Source: Echinometra lucunter (taxonomy: Eukaryota > Echinodermata > Echinoidea > Camarodonta > Echinometridae). Taken from it: a stretch of DNA of 64,000 nt. Below are positions 1-11,109 of the stretch, one piece after another (within the stretch, counting starts at the first letter, position 1; each line of letters starts with the position of its first letter). The stretch covers positions 19,417,192 to 19,481,191 of the forward strand of contig CM057152.1 of NCBI GenBank assembly GCA_029962745.1. The letters run 5' to 3'. Under the pieces are notes generated by a model. That model saw only the letters and a list, made by a program, of their open reading frames with translations. It had not been told where the DNA came from and did no database searches. The position numbers and the translations under genes are program-made.

Positions 1-680
1 TCTACTGCTCTTTATTTCTTTTTGTCACTGACTTAACAACGCTCTCTTTCTCTCTTTCCTTCTCTTTTTCACTATCTCTATCTCTTTCCTTTTCTCTCTG
101 TCTCTTTCTTTCCTTTTTTTCTCTTTTTTTCCCCTCTTTCTCTGTATGCAATGCAACAGGATCATCTCCACTGAACATGACTTCAGAATGATCGCAGCAA
201 AGGATCAAACTGCTCGTTTCCGTTACACAAAGTGCATCATCGCTCCCGATCATTGGTCTCGAATTCTCCAGGCAGCGCAACAAATTTTCATGGGACACGT
301 GTTTGGCCTTCATGAATCTTGACAAGTACACCCATCTCATTACCTTGTTCCAATTCTCATGGCTACGCCGATCAAGTTTCCCATTCCACAGTGGCCCAAC
401 CATCCAGGGGTCTCTGCACTATTCATTCTTACATGCTCGAAATTTACAGGTCAGTGGTCTAAGGATTTCGGACTAGACATTGCGAGAGAACCTTAAAGAT
501 GTACCCTAACTGTGTAAAAATGACCAAAATACACACCCATACATTGTACTACCTTAACACAATACAGTATAACATTTCTCTCAGGGTGTGAAATTCCTCT
601 AGTTTTCAAAATTATTGTGCAGGCACAACTTAAAGATGTATAAGCTGCAGTGTTGAGAAATACATGTATCTGTAAACAAG
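1..680. other. gene-poor stretch with pyrimidine-rich low-complexity tract
   Basis: Positions about 20-140 form a CT/TTTC-rich pyrimidine tract. To its right is an open minus-strand frame (403 down to 2) whose C-terminal half is only the purine complement of that tract. The N-terminal 80 residues have mixed composition and contain a GPLWNGKL segment; an AACAAG|GTAATG donor-like site lies at 342-344. No convincing acceptor or family match was seen, so no gene is called. The rest is AT-rich unique sequence. Confidence 0.5.
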
Positions 681-755
681 ATCTGTTTGGAGTCAGAAGG
701 GCATTAACTCATATGCTTCAACACATAGTTAATGCCATTCTGGCTCTGAACAGAT
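680..755. repeat. long imperfect hairpin, recurrent family (copy 1)
   Basis: An arm containing CAGAAGGGCATTAACTCAT pairs with a second arm containing AGTTAATGCCATTCTGG. The stem extends outwards through ATCTG...CAGAT to roughly 30 base pairs around a short loop. The same arms recur near 11025-11109 and, more degenerate, near 17600-17670. The size resembles a pre-miRNA hairpin, but a multi-copy hairpin is more likely a MITE remnant. Confidence 0.6.
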
Positions 756-1029
756 GATATAGTGTTTTGTGTCCTACCCCACTACATTTTGCATTCAGGA
801 AAAATAGAGAATCAAAAAAATAAGAATAAGTTCAACTCCTGTATTTTCTAGGAGTCAATTATTAGAGTGTTAAATCTTGCTGACAATATCAAACATCTCA
901 AACCTAATTTGATTTATGCAGTTTAAAGAAGACTTGTTCATGTATGCAACAACCCTTAAAATGCAAGCTACTACACACTTGTAAGGTTCCCAGCTTCAAT
1001 GGAATAACAATCCAATGATGTATTATCAC

Positions 1030-1400
1030 TGAACCTCTCTGGTGATTAATAAGCATCTGGAAGAGGATGCTCCTACTCTTACGAATCGTCTGCCAAAATT
1101 GACTTTGAGCGAGTGACAAGACGCATCCCGGCCTGCCCACACAACGACAACGATGACAACGCAGCATGACAATCGATTCTTCACACCGGGGCCAGGAGAG
1201 GCGCGGTATTTGGCCGTTCTTGGCGGTGAACCGAGGAAAACCACCTGCACTTTTTGGCAAGACGGTGCGAACTGGATAGGGGTATCACTTACGTGATCCC
1301 GTGCTCGGAACGAGAGAAACTCTTCCCGTTTGGCGGAGTGATACAATATTTACACCTTCTCCGTGACTGACTTCATCAATGACGGGGCATAGGGAGAGGT
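1030..1400. promoter_or_regulatory. base-balanced, CpG-containing island; possible cis-regulatory element
   Basis: This roughly 370-bp stretch is higher in GC and complexity than its flanks and has several CpGs. It includes a GATTAATAAG homeobox-like site and GACAATCGATT. Both strands have short open frames here (118 and 106 codons on the minus strand), but they lack family features and splice signals. A conserved non-coding element is only a guess from composition. Confidence 0.2.
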
Positions 1401-2595
1401 GAATTGGTGTCATTGTACTAGGCATACGCAGGGATGATTTTTAATCTAAAAATAATGCAGTTTGCTGCATGATCTGCATGCTAAAATACTGTCCTCTCTT
1501 TCAACATATTAAGAAAATGAAATTCCTCCATAGACCTTCAACCACAAAGCTGAAATTAAGACATGGCTACTAATAGATTCTTGCTAACGTAAAGAATTCC
1601 CAATCGATCAATTGAAGTTTTATGTATCAGTTCATAAATTATGCATGCCACATCATTTCTAACAAGACAGGAATCTTAAACCTACATAATCACAGGATAA
1701 AGCAGTCTGAAAAGACATACATGTACTATATAAAACTAATATGAAACAAAAATGAAAACTTGAGGTAAAAAGTAAGAGAGCACTTGAGTTTCAGAATACA
1801 TTTTGAAAAACACACCTTCAAACCATCTTTTTATGGAATTAAAAATACAAAAATTGTTCACATGCAAAAGCACATTAAAGTGTACCAATTTCTGAAAAAC
1901 ATTTTGCTCTCTAGGTTAGAGATTCATTGTCACTATATTATACTGAAAATGTGAGGTTTGAATATCACTTCTATAATGAGATACTGCAAGTTTAAATATA
2001 CATGTACTCTCAATTAATGCACATGTAAAAGCAACTAGTAAGGTACAAGTACACTTGTCGACGCAAGCATATTATAGTGCAAGCATGAATTGGGGCATTT
2101 ACGGAATAGAGCAGCCATTTGTTTCTATAAATTGTGTGGTCTTATGTTATACGTTATTTTCTTCAAACTCCGTAACTGTTACCCCTAGAATGCTGGGTAA
2201 AGGGGTTTTTTCACATGTAATATGTGTACACTAATAATTTTTTTTCTGGTGATAGGTGCACTTGAATATATGTTTTTTGCCCAATCATACACAAATTAAA
2301 AGGCAAAAGCTCATGGCAAATGTATTGGATTTTCTGGTTTGTTGAGGCAAGCAAGCATATTAACTGCCAATGGGCACAATTTCCTGTCATATCCTTTCAA
2401 GCTGACGGAATACTTATATATGCATGACCAAACAGCTTATTTGGGAAATCATTGGTACAATGACCTGCTAAATATGGCATGAGTATAGCATTTTACATGT
2501 GTTTCTCTGAATTACATTTTTATTTACATGTACATGTACCACACAGGAAATTCTTTCTTTGTAAACATATTTCTCTCAATACATGTCCTGTGGTG
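1400..2595. other. no gene seen
   Basis: AT-rich sequence with scattered ACATGTA words. No supported exon, RNA gene or transposon end was found. Confidence 0.5.
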
Positions 2596-2622
2596 TTTTT
2601 TTTTTTTTGGGGGGGGGGGGGG
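2596..2622. repeat. poly(T)-poly(G) homopolymer junction
   Basis: A run of 13 T is followed directly by 14 G. The same T-to-G junction recurs at 37787-37821 and 52111-52139. It gives rise to spurious glycine- or phenylalanine-rich reading frames on both strands. Confidence 0.9.
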
Positions 2623-2789
2623 CTGTTTTGCTTGTTTGTTTGTTTTTGCTACATGTGTGTACTCAAAAGACAACATTAAACTTTTGTTGTTTATTTTGGA
2701 AAGTATTTAATGACACAAAACTGTACTAATTCTACAAATGAAACACAAACAGAAAATTACACCAACTTCACCCCTTCCCATCCAGAAAA

Positions 2790-2955
2790 GGAAACAAGGG
2801 GGAGAAAAAGAGAAGAGGCAAAGAAAGAAAGAAAGAAAAGAAAGAAGAAGAAAGTACATGTAAGATGAGGCAGTAACAAAGAGAAAAATAAAAGTAAGGG
2901 AGAGAAAAGAGATGAGAGTGATGGAAAAGGAAGAGCTCTGGAAGGGAAGAGATGA
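2790..2955. repeat. GA-rich polypurine low-complexity tract
   Basis: Degenerate GAAA/GAGA repeats on the plus strand. Minus-strand open frames through it are Ser/Phe/Leu-rich artefacts of the composition. Confidence 0.85.
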
Positions 2956-3163
2956 GGTTGAGTACAGACCATAGACATATAATAAATTTACTAGACGAAA
3001 AGCAGCACGTGCGGATATCATTACGCGAATGGCATTAGGCCCCGCCTCTTTCGGATCATTTGAAGGGGCTGATAAGCACCCGTTATCGCCATGATATCGA
3101 TAACACTGTTGCATTATTCATATCTATTGCGTGTATCAAATTTATTGTGGCACTTTGATTTAA

Positions 3164-3226
3164 TGCGCATTTGTTGCGCATTAGTTGCGCATTTATTGTG
3201 CATTTATTGTGCATTTATTGCGCATG
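3164..3226. repeat. 11-bp tandem repeat, about 5.5 copies
   Basis: Successive 11-bp units follow TGCGCATTTAT with small changes (TGCGCATTTGT, TGCGCATTAGT, then three TGYGCATTTAT-type units). The preceding 3000-3115 segment is relatively CpG-rich with GATAA/TTATC words. Confidence 0.85.
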
Positions 3227-5332
3227 TTTTTAGCTGATGGGCGTGATACAGACCTGGTACAGCCTGGTACAGACTATTGAAGCAAGGAGCGTCTGCCCAT
3301 GATAAAAAAGGGCTATCTGAAAGTCCTGGTGTATATGGAATTTCACATATTATAATAGATAACACTCTTTCACAAATTAATAAAACAATGTTCATTATCC
3401 TGATGTTCTTCATCCTTCTATCTATCTTCATAATAAAGTATACATTTAACTTTGCTTACTCTTTTGCAAATTTATCTCACAGATATGAAGATAAATACAC
3501 CATGCAGAAACACAACTTTACATATTACAACCATGTATTTCATTAGAAGATTGAAAAATTTACAGCTCTAAATGCAAAGCAGGATTTTCTTCTTCTTTTA
3601 TCAGAAATTTTCAGCACTAAAATTATTAACCCGTGAAAGCTTGAGATAACGCGGGGCTAGGGTGTGTATAAAGAAGTAATGTTACACTGAAATCAAAGCG
3701 TGCTCGATGGGTTAAGCGATGGCTTTATGAAATAAAAGGATGGTGGCTCATCTTCCTTCCTTCCTAGAGAGGAATCAGAGCTGGAGATGTGAAAAATCAT
3801 GTCTTGTAGTGATTAGTAATCAAAATAAATTCATAAAGATGGTATACATCACAAAATTGCACTTTCCAAGAAAGTCAAAACATTTTTTTTTTTTGGTTAC
3901 ATATCTGATTCATTATTTCATGATTTATATCTACCCTCTTATCTCATCAAGCTGCGCATGCACATCACTATATAAAACCAGAGATTTTTAGTCCACATGG
4001 ATTCATTTGTTTTGTTTGTTTGATTGCTTTTATTCTGTGTTCTGATAATAAAATACATATTATACATGTTTTAAGTCAGTGAATTTGGCACGTGGTTCAG
4101 ATTGTGAAAGTTTCAAGCAGCAAAATAACTGAATCTTAACTGACATACCACTGAACTTTTTCAATTCACTAAATTATTGTTACATAACAAATATTTCTGA
4201 TTTATCAGCATACTGAATTAGGAAGATAATACTCCTGTTTGCCCAGGGGAAGCCTTTACGGGAGTTATCAAAATTCTCCACCCATTTCGGCTCCCCATTA
4301 ATCATTTCCATTATTGACTTATCTGCTTCATTTCTTTTACCTTGAATTAAGCTATGCTACTTTACTTTCCTAGCTAAAAGGTGCATTTCAACGTTTCAGG
4401 TTTCCTGCAAATGATGTTTATAGTTTGTTCTCTGTTGCATTTACAGTGAGAAACTTTATAGTTTATGATGCACTGTAAAGGTTCATCTTTATAGTTATCA
4501 TTATCATTAATATCATTGCTGTTGTTATTATTATTATCATCATCATCATTATTACAATCATCTTTATTATTATTCATTTATGCTACTATCATTATCGTAC
4601 TTATCATCATCATCATTTATCATAATACTATATTCTTATAATTACTAAATCAAATTTACAGTACAGATTTGAAATCTTCCTGTACTTAAACGATTCAAAA
4701 CTTGTCAGTTTAATGTATTAGAAATCAAAGATTTGGCAGACGAAGATGGTTATCTATACAGCGGTCTTATGATTTCATTGTTCTGTATTTTCTATATTTT
4801 CAGACGGCAAACATTCTACAGTTAGCACCAACTACCGGTAGTATCTTCCTGAAGATGGAGTAAGTTCACAGGAAAAAAGAAAATGGCTGAAAGTCTACCC
4901 ATTGACCTCATATTCATGTCACTGATATGCCACTTTTATTCTCCTGACCTAAATCAAGTGTTGATAGTGGTGATCTATTTCCAAAACACAAATATGGAGC
5001 CACGGCAGGGAGGCAGCTTGAATTCAGATTTTAAAAGCATTGCAGGAAGAGAGTATATGAATAGTTGGAGGAAGAATAATGACTGCTCCTATATTATAAT
5101 GAAACTTGTCTAGACTGAAGGTGAAGGAGTGTAAGCTACAGTGCTAGCTAGCTGTCACACTCTGATATTAAATATCACCCTAGAATGAAAGGAACAGGAT
5201 ATTAAAATGGGAAAATGTTCATAACAAATAAACTGAAGGGAACATACATTAGTAAATGCAATCATTCTGCATCCTTCCATCGTGCCTACAAGTACACCAC
5301 AAAGATTCTTATTTGCTAAAATTATATCTTTA
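3227..5332. other. no gene seen; contains ATT/ATC microsatellite
   Basis: AT-rich sequence. A degenerate ATT/ATC trinucleotide tract occupies about 4494-4624 and explains an Asn/Asp-rich minus-strand reading frame there. No exon or RNA gene is supported. Confidence 0.5.
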
Positions 5333-6320
5333 TAAAGGTTTGTTCACATATGCAGCACAAAATCCCTGTGATAAACTGGTACGGGGTATTTTTGTGTGTG
5401 TACGTGTGCGCAAATGTATGGTATCTGTCAAGGTAAAACAAATCTACAGAAGCAAAAATTATGTTGTGTGCCTCCTGGTGGCAAAAAGGTATCTTGGACC
5501 AAATCAAGTAAATGTCAAATTGTTCAGGTCTAGAGGTCGCTTTTGCAGTTCTAAATTTTCACCCTTACTGAGTAAATCATAACTGAAGAAATCCTTGTAA
5601 ATAGTCTGTATATACATAACTGAACATGTATATGTATATCATACAGTATGTATTAAACGTCTCTGTGATTTTTCTGTAAATCATTATAGAGCATTTTCAG
5701 CAGCAAATGTAAACATAATTTTATCACTCTTTACTGAAGCTTAAAAATGAGATATACATATATTTGCTAGGGGATCAGGCTTGACTAGCATAATGCTTTT
5801 ATCTGATCCCTTTTACCGACCAATCCTGTTTTCCCCTTTTATATGTAAATATCATTTGCTGAATTCTCATAAAGTTAGCACAAAGTATAACATCAAGAGT
5901 AGCATCTGCGCAGCTTTTGGAAAACCTGGAGCATGAACTAATGACAATATTGGATATTTATAAAGCACACATATCCACCAAACAAGGTGCTCAAGGCACT
6001 CCCAATATTACCCCGGCTCAGCTACATGTAGGCTACCAATTTCAGTGCTCACAGCATTCAAGGAATTCCTTTCTGCCGATACCCATTTACACCTGGGTGG
6101 AGAGTGGCAAATGAGGTGCCGTGGTGGGATTTGAACCCCAGATCTAGCGGTTCACAGTATGGGGACTTATTCACTGATCCACAACACCTCTACAAAACTG
6201 ATAATAATACTGACTAGTAATGAGCATTTTACCACGCCATGTGTAAACACTGAAAAAAAAATGTGGGAGTTTGCCAGTTTGCCATGGCGGTTTGGAGCTG
6301 CATATGTGAATGAGCCTTTA
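5333..6320. mobile_element. MITE with TTCACATATGCAGC terminal repeats, interrupted by a SINE
   Basis: The left end has TAAAGGTTTGTTCACATATG and the right end carries its inverted counterpart, ending ...GCCTTTA. Internal words such as CTGCGCAGCT and AGCATGAACTAATG match a shorter copy at 52060-52402, which shows common ancestry. This copy is about 640 bp longer because a tRNA-derived SINE (about 5940-6190) and other sequence lie inside it. No transposase-coding frame is present, so it is non-autonomous. Confidence 0.65.
5940..6190 (-). mobile_element. tRNA-derived SINE, nested in the 5333-6320 MITE
   Basis: Read on the minus strand from 6190, the head has an A-box-like TGGATCAGTGA and a B-box-like GGGGTTCAAATCCC at tRNA-like spacing, followed by a body with CCACTCTCCACCCAGGTGTA. 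That body word is shared with the SINE at 53518-53749. The tail ends near a TATTTATAAAGCACAC motif. Pol III transcription would run leftwards. It is a SINE rather than a tRNA gene because a long non-tRNA body follows the head. Confidence 0.75.
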
Positions 6321-8447
6321 CTGGCAACAAATTTTCAAGGTGAACTAAAGGAAGATATTAATGACCTGTCATACAAATTTTGTTTAACATCTCATCCCTA
6401 ACAGATGACAACGATAGAACTGTATTCCGGGGAAGTAATAGACTCCTTTCTCTAGCTGTCCGTCTGCTAGCACCACAGTTAACATCACCAGAGAAAAAAA
6501 AACACTCAAAATTGAGTTCAGTGGGAACAGACACAGGATTTAAGCGATGCGTGCTTAATTCATGAATCACAAAAATTTAATAAAACGGAAACGCAAAATC
6601 ACATGAGTGGTGCCAAATGATGTCACTAACGTGAGAGTGCATTTCGAGGACACAGCAAGGTGTTCAACTCCCTCATTATGGGAAAATGACAGGAAATAGA
6701 CAGCAACGATAAATCGAGGCAGATCGACCCTTACATGGTACAGCCTGTTCAGAGCCACAAGGACTTTAATTCATATGCCTTTAAGATAAACTTGAGTTCT
6801 ACTCATGCAATTATAGTGTGAAGAAAACTGTTCACAAAAAAAAATGAGAAAGGTTGATACTGTAACAAATAAAATTAACGTATACCTGGAGGTTCTAGAA
6901 TTATCAGAATAATAAGAAATCAACTCAGTCTTGAATGAAAAGCATAGGCACTCTACACAGAAATGGGTATGTGGGACTTCACACAAATATTTGGGTGGAA
7001 CACTCAGACTGATTCTTGTCATATTTCGATTATGATGAGGGCATTTGAAGAGTTTTTGCCAAAGGGCATTTCTATTATGATATTCTATAAACCAAAATGA
7101 CACTGGAAGACTGTAAATGCTCACAAATTACAATTCACCTCCTCCCAGAACTCAGGTTTCTCTTTAAATGAGAGTTAAGGAACCTTCCGACTCTAAAAGG
7201 AATGATATCAGGATTGGGAAAGAGGGGAGCACAGCATCTGGGTGTGGAAGGGTGAAAAGTGTAGCCACAATGACTGTACTGGGACTGAGATGTTTTACCA
7301 TGCAGAGGTAATGCATGAATCATACAGAAGAAGAAGATAAAATTGGGATCCTTGAATTTGGCTGAACAGGGAAAAAGAAGTCCCTACATCAAGTATGGAA
7401 TGCAAAGCAGACGTTCACTGGTGCACAACTGAATTCAAGCTTTAAATTTGGACGAGAACATAAGAGCACATCTTTCAATAGCCTAGGCTAAAACATCCCT
7501 TCATGAATTAATCATCAGACTCATTTAGCTTGAGCTTCTAATAGTGAATGCTGCTGGGTCACTATGAGCAAAATTAGCTCATAATGCTAAAATTTTCCAG
7601 GGCCGGTATCTAATTCAATACTTAAGACATAATTTTAAGTATTTTACTCAGTTTTCCACTGAAGTAAAATATTCAAGCAACTTCGATATGCAATTGAATC
7701 TCTTGGCTGAGTATTTTACCCTAAATCTAAGACAGCTGCATGAATCTAGCAGACTTAAGCAAATTACTTAATCAGTTTGATCAGCTGGCATGTAGTTTTC
7801 ATACATACATGCAATCATGCTAGCTGCGCATAGGTAGATTTTATAACCACGCATACAATGTGACATTTATTGCACATTATTTGGGAAAGACTTTATGATG
7901 TCACAATGGCTATCAGTAAGTATTATGCCTTGAAGTCAGCTTGCTAAAGTAAAATACTTAGAAGTGATCTGAATCCAAGTACAATGCTAAGTAATTTACT
8001 TAGTCAATCCATGCATTGAACTGCATATCGGCCCAGAGCACTACATGTACATCATGTAATATAGGCCCATGAGAATGAAAACATGGATGATCAATAAAAC
8101 GTCTGCTGAGACAAAATACACTTTCAGAGTTCACTTGATAGATCTTTCCTGGATGCAGACGACTATTTCATTCCAGGAAAATAAATTGCTTTGACCTTTT
8201 ATAACATTTCTTCACCTCCCACATATATGTTTCATCCATGTGCAAAAAGACTTTCCACATATTATATTTCTAAAAAATATAAGAGATTTACAGTGAAGCT
8301 TTATTTGTTTGAAACTCGGTCTGCCATTGAGAATTCCCCCAAAAGTAGCAGTAAAAAATATTAAATGAATACTAAATAAAATGTAAAAATGATGAACAAG
8401 CAAGGCAAGAGTATGATGGTAGCTGAACAAATAGTTATTTCAATGTA
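6321..8447. other. no gene seen
   Basis: Mixed AT-rich sequence. Short open frames (up to 117 codons on the minus strand near 6771-7124) lack domains and flanking splice signals. The 7600-8020 part carries several TAAGTAATTT/AAGTATTTTAC-type words that look like diverged short repeats. Confidence 0.45.
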
Positions 8448-8960
8448 CAGTGCGTCCCAAAAAAAACTTTACACTTTTGAAATGGCTGCCAAATGAAAAA
8501 ATACATGATTCTGGAAGAAAAGGTTTATATGTACGGATAGCTCATGGACTCAACTTTCATATGAGACCAAAAAGGCCGAAAATAATTCATGCTTGGGTGA
8601 GCACTGCTCACTTTTGTAAAGGGTATGAAAATTAGGTTGCGCAGGAATTGCAGCTTTCAATTTGTGAGAAATGAGTCCTTTGGAGGTTACAGAATTGAGG
8701 GTGATATGATAACTTCATGATCAGTTGCAATCAGTTTAGGTTTGCTGAGTGAATTTTATGGTTTATTACATGAAAATGTTATGCATGAGTGAACGGGAAT
8801 TCCATTCATTATTGTAGCATTGTACATGTACCTTTCCCTGGTAGACTCAGTGGTGTGCTCACGGGAGTCAGGATTGGGTGATGGTACATGGTGCAGGGGA
8901 GGTGAGATGTAAGGTAGGACTTTGTTGGGTAGATGGGATAAGGGTTAAGAGGACATGCAT

Positions 8961-9001
<41 letters not shown>

Positions 9002-10249
9002 TGGGTGTGCTTGTGCATATCTTAATAATTCACATCCGTTGGACTCCTCTCCAAAATATCCCGACCACATTCCTTATCCCGAATTCTACCTGCATTTTCA
9101 AAATTGGACTGGGACTGGTATCACCCATTGACACCTGAAGTCAATTGCATTCTATCGGTCAATCAATCAATACCAAAGTTAGACGATCAACATTTAGGTA
9201 TCAGTCAACTAATCAATGTATCAGTCAATCAATTAATCAATCAAGCATTCAATCACCATTCAGCTGTTTCAATCAATGAATTATTTAATAAATCAATCAT
9301 AATTAATCAATAACTCAGTCAATCACTCAATCAATGTTTATCCAACCAACCAGTCATTTAGCAGTTGAGTTTCGGACAAGAAAAACGGTACAGTGTAACA
9401 CAACTGGTAAAATGAACATGTCAATCTTTGTTTTCAGTTGATTTTCATTCATTTCAATTTTACAACTGCTTCACCCATCTTGTAAGAGAAAAGAGGGGAA
9501 AATAAATGATGATGGAAACTAAAAATCAGAATCTCAATGGTTCAATGGTCAGAGTTCAATGGTCCACATGTCCACCTCCTCCCTCCCAGGACCTCCTCCG
9601 TCGATGTGCAATCTTACTCTCTTCATAAGGGATAAGGGAAGGTGGTTTGGATATTTTGGAGTGGAGACCAACGGATGTGAATTATCAAGATATGCACAAG
9701 CACACCCAGGAAGAAAGAGAGAGAGAGAGAGGGGGGGGGGGCATGCATGTCCTCTTAACCCTTATCCCATCTACCCAACAAAGTCCTACCTTACATCTCA
9801 CCTCCCCTGCACAATGTACCATCACCCAATCCTGACTCCCGTGAACACGCCACTGAGTCTACCAGGGAAAGGTACAATGCTACAATAATGAATGGAATTC
9901 CCGTTCACTCATGCATAAAATTTTGATGTAATAAACCATAAAATTCACTCAGCAAACCTAAACTGATTGCAACTGATCATGAAGTTATCATATCACCCTC
10001 AATTCTGTAACCTCCAAAGGACTCATTTCTCACAAATTGAAAGCTGCAATTCCTGCGCAACCTAATTTTCATACCCTTTACAAAAGTGAGCAGTGCTCAC
10101 CCAAGCATGAATTATTTTCGGCCTTTTTGGTCTCATATGAAAGTTGAGTCCATGAGCTATCCGTACATATAAACCTTTTCTTCCAGAATCATGTATCTTT
10201 TCATTTGGCAGCCATTTCAAAAGTGTAAAGTTTTTTTTGGGACGCACTG
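8448..10249. mobile_element. foldback transposon, Tc1/mariner-like ends, about 630-bp arms
   Basis: The ends are perfect inverted CAGTGCGTCCC followed by an A/T run, flanked on both sides by TA (8446-8447 and 10250-10251). TA target duplication with CAGTG ends is typical of Tc1/mariner-like elements. The left arm (8448 to about 9080) is the near-identical reverse complement of the right arm (about 9628 to 10249), so a 61-codon frame appears in each arm on opposite strands. Both arms contain a C-run next to a CT repeat. The 550-bp spacer is rich in TCAA words. No transposase frame is visible. Confidence 0.9.
9155..9345. repeat. TCAA/ATCA-rich low-complexity tract in foldback spacer
   Basis: Degenerate tandem TCAATCAA words lie between the two foldback arms. 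Confidence 0.8.
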
Positions 10250-11024
10250 TAGTTCCCTTATAAATGTGACTTGTTCATAAACATGTATGCTCAAAATTAC
10301 TTCTAAATGGTTTCCAAATATTTCAGATACAGTGCTGTCTACCACTGATGTGAATATACTATGTTTATGATGAAACTAAATGTTGATGTAAGTATCTGGA
10401 AATTTTACAAGTTTGATAGTTCGAATACTCCCTACATAAACATATCCTACATCTGTGAATTAAAAAATCTTAACATCAAATCGCATTTTTATTGGTTCAT
10501 GCTAACAAAAACTAATAAGCTATCTACTGCTGATGTGAACACAATACACTGTATCTAAAATGAAGTTGCCTAAAAACATGCAATTTTAAATGTAAAATTG
10601 CTCTAAAACTGCCCAGTCAATATTTTTTTGCTATATTGCCCAGCATGTCTGTAGTGAAACTACACAAAGTTGCAAGTTTTCATTCATATATATAAAAGTG
10701 CCCTACATCTGTACCTTGATATATACAAACTAATGTATGCTCGCTACTGCTGATGTGAACACACTGTACCTATCATTACTTAGCTACACAAACATTTTTT
10801 CATGTATGAACATGCCCTACATTTGTATTTAAAGATAAAACTATGAAAGAGGCCATCTTTAGCCTTGTGTTAAAGCAGACACTCCAGCAAGCCTACCCCA
10901 TTTAGTGAAAGCGAGAAGGGCTTATCTGACATAAGTTTATGCCCTTCTGACTCTCAAGAGAAAAATTCATCTTGACTCTCCATATCTGTTAATTCTGTTA
11001 CCACCTGTACATGTGAACACATTA

Positions 11025-11109
11025 CTGCCTGGTGAGCACCAGAAGGACATTAACTCATATTCTTTTCTATATAGGTATAGTTAATGCCCTTCTGGCCCCA
11101 AGCAGGCAG
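11025..11109. repeat. long imperfect hairpin, recurrent family (copy 2)
   Basis: The CTGCCTGG...CCAGAAGGACATTAACT arm pairs with AGTTAATGCCCTTCTGG...GCAGGCAG, forming a stem of roughly 30 bp. It is followed by AGAAGATATCTGTGTA, which is also found downstream of the copy near 17600-17670. Confidence 0.6.

Noticed and set aside
2..403. 133-codon minus-strand frame
   Set aside because: The C-terminal half is a translated purine tract. The N-terminal half has a GPLWNGKL segment but no recognisable family, and the acceptor upstream is weak.
5940..6190. Genuine tRNA gene
   Set aside because: The A and B boxes are degenerate, no convincing cloverleaf with acceptor stem closes, and a long SINE body follows.
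8450..10247. Same 61-residue frame found on the plus strand at 8450 and the minus strand at 10062
   Set aside because: Not a duplicated gene: both lie in the mirrored arms of the foldback element, and no family is recognised.
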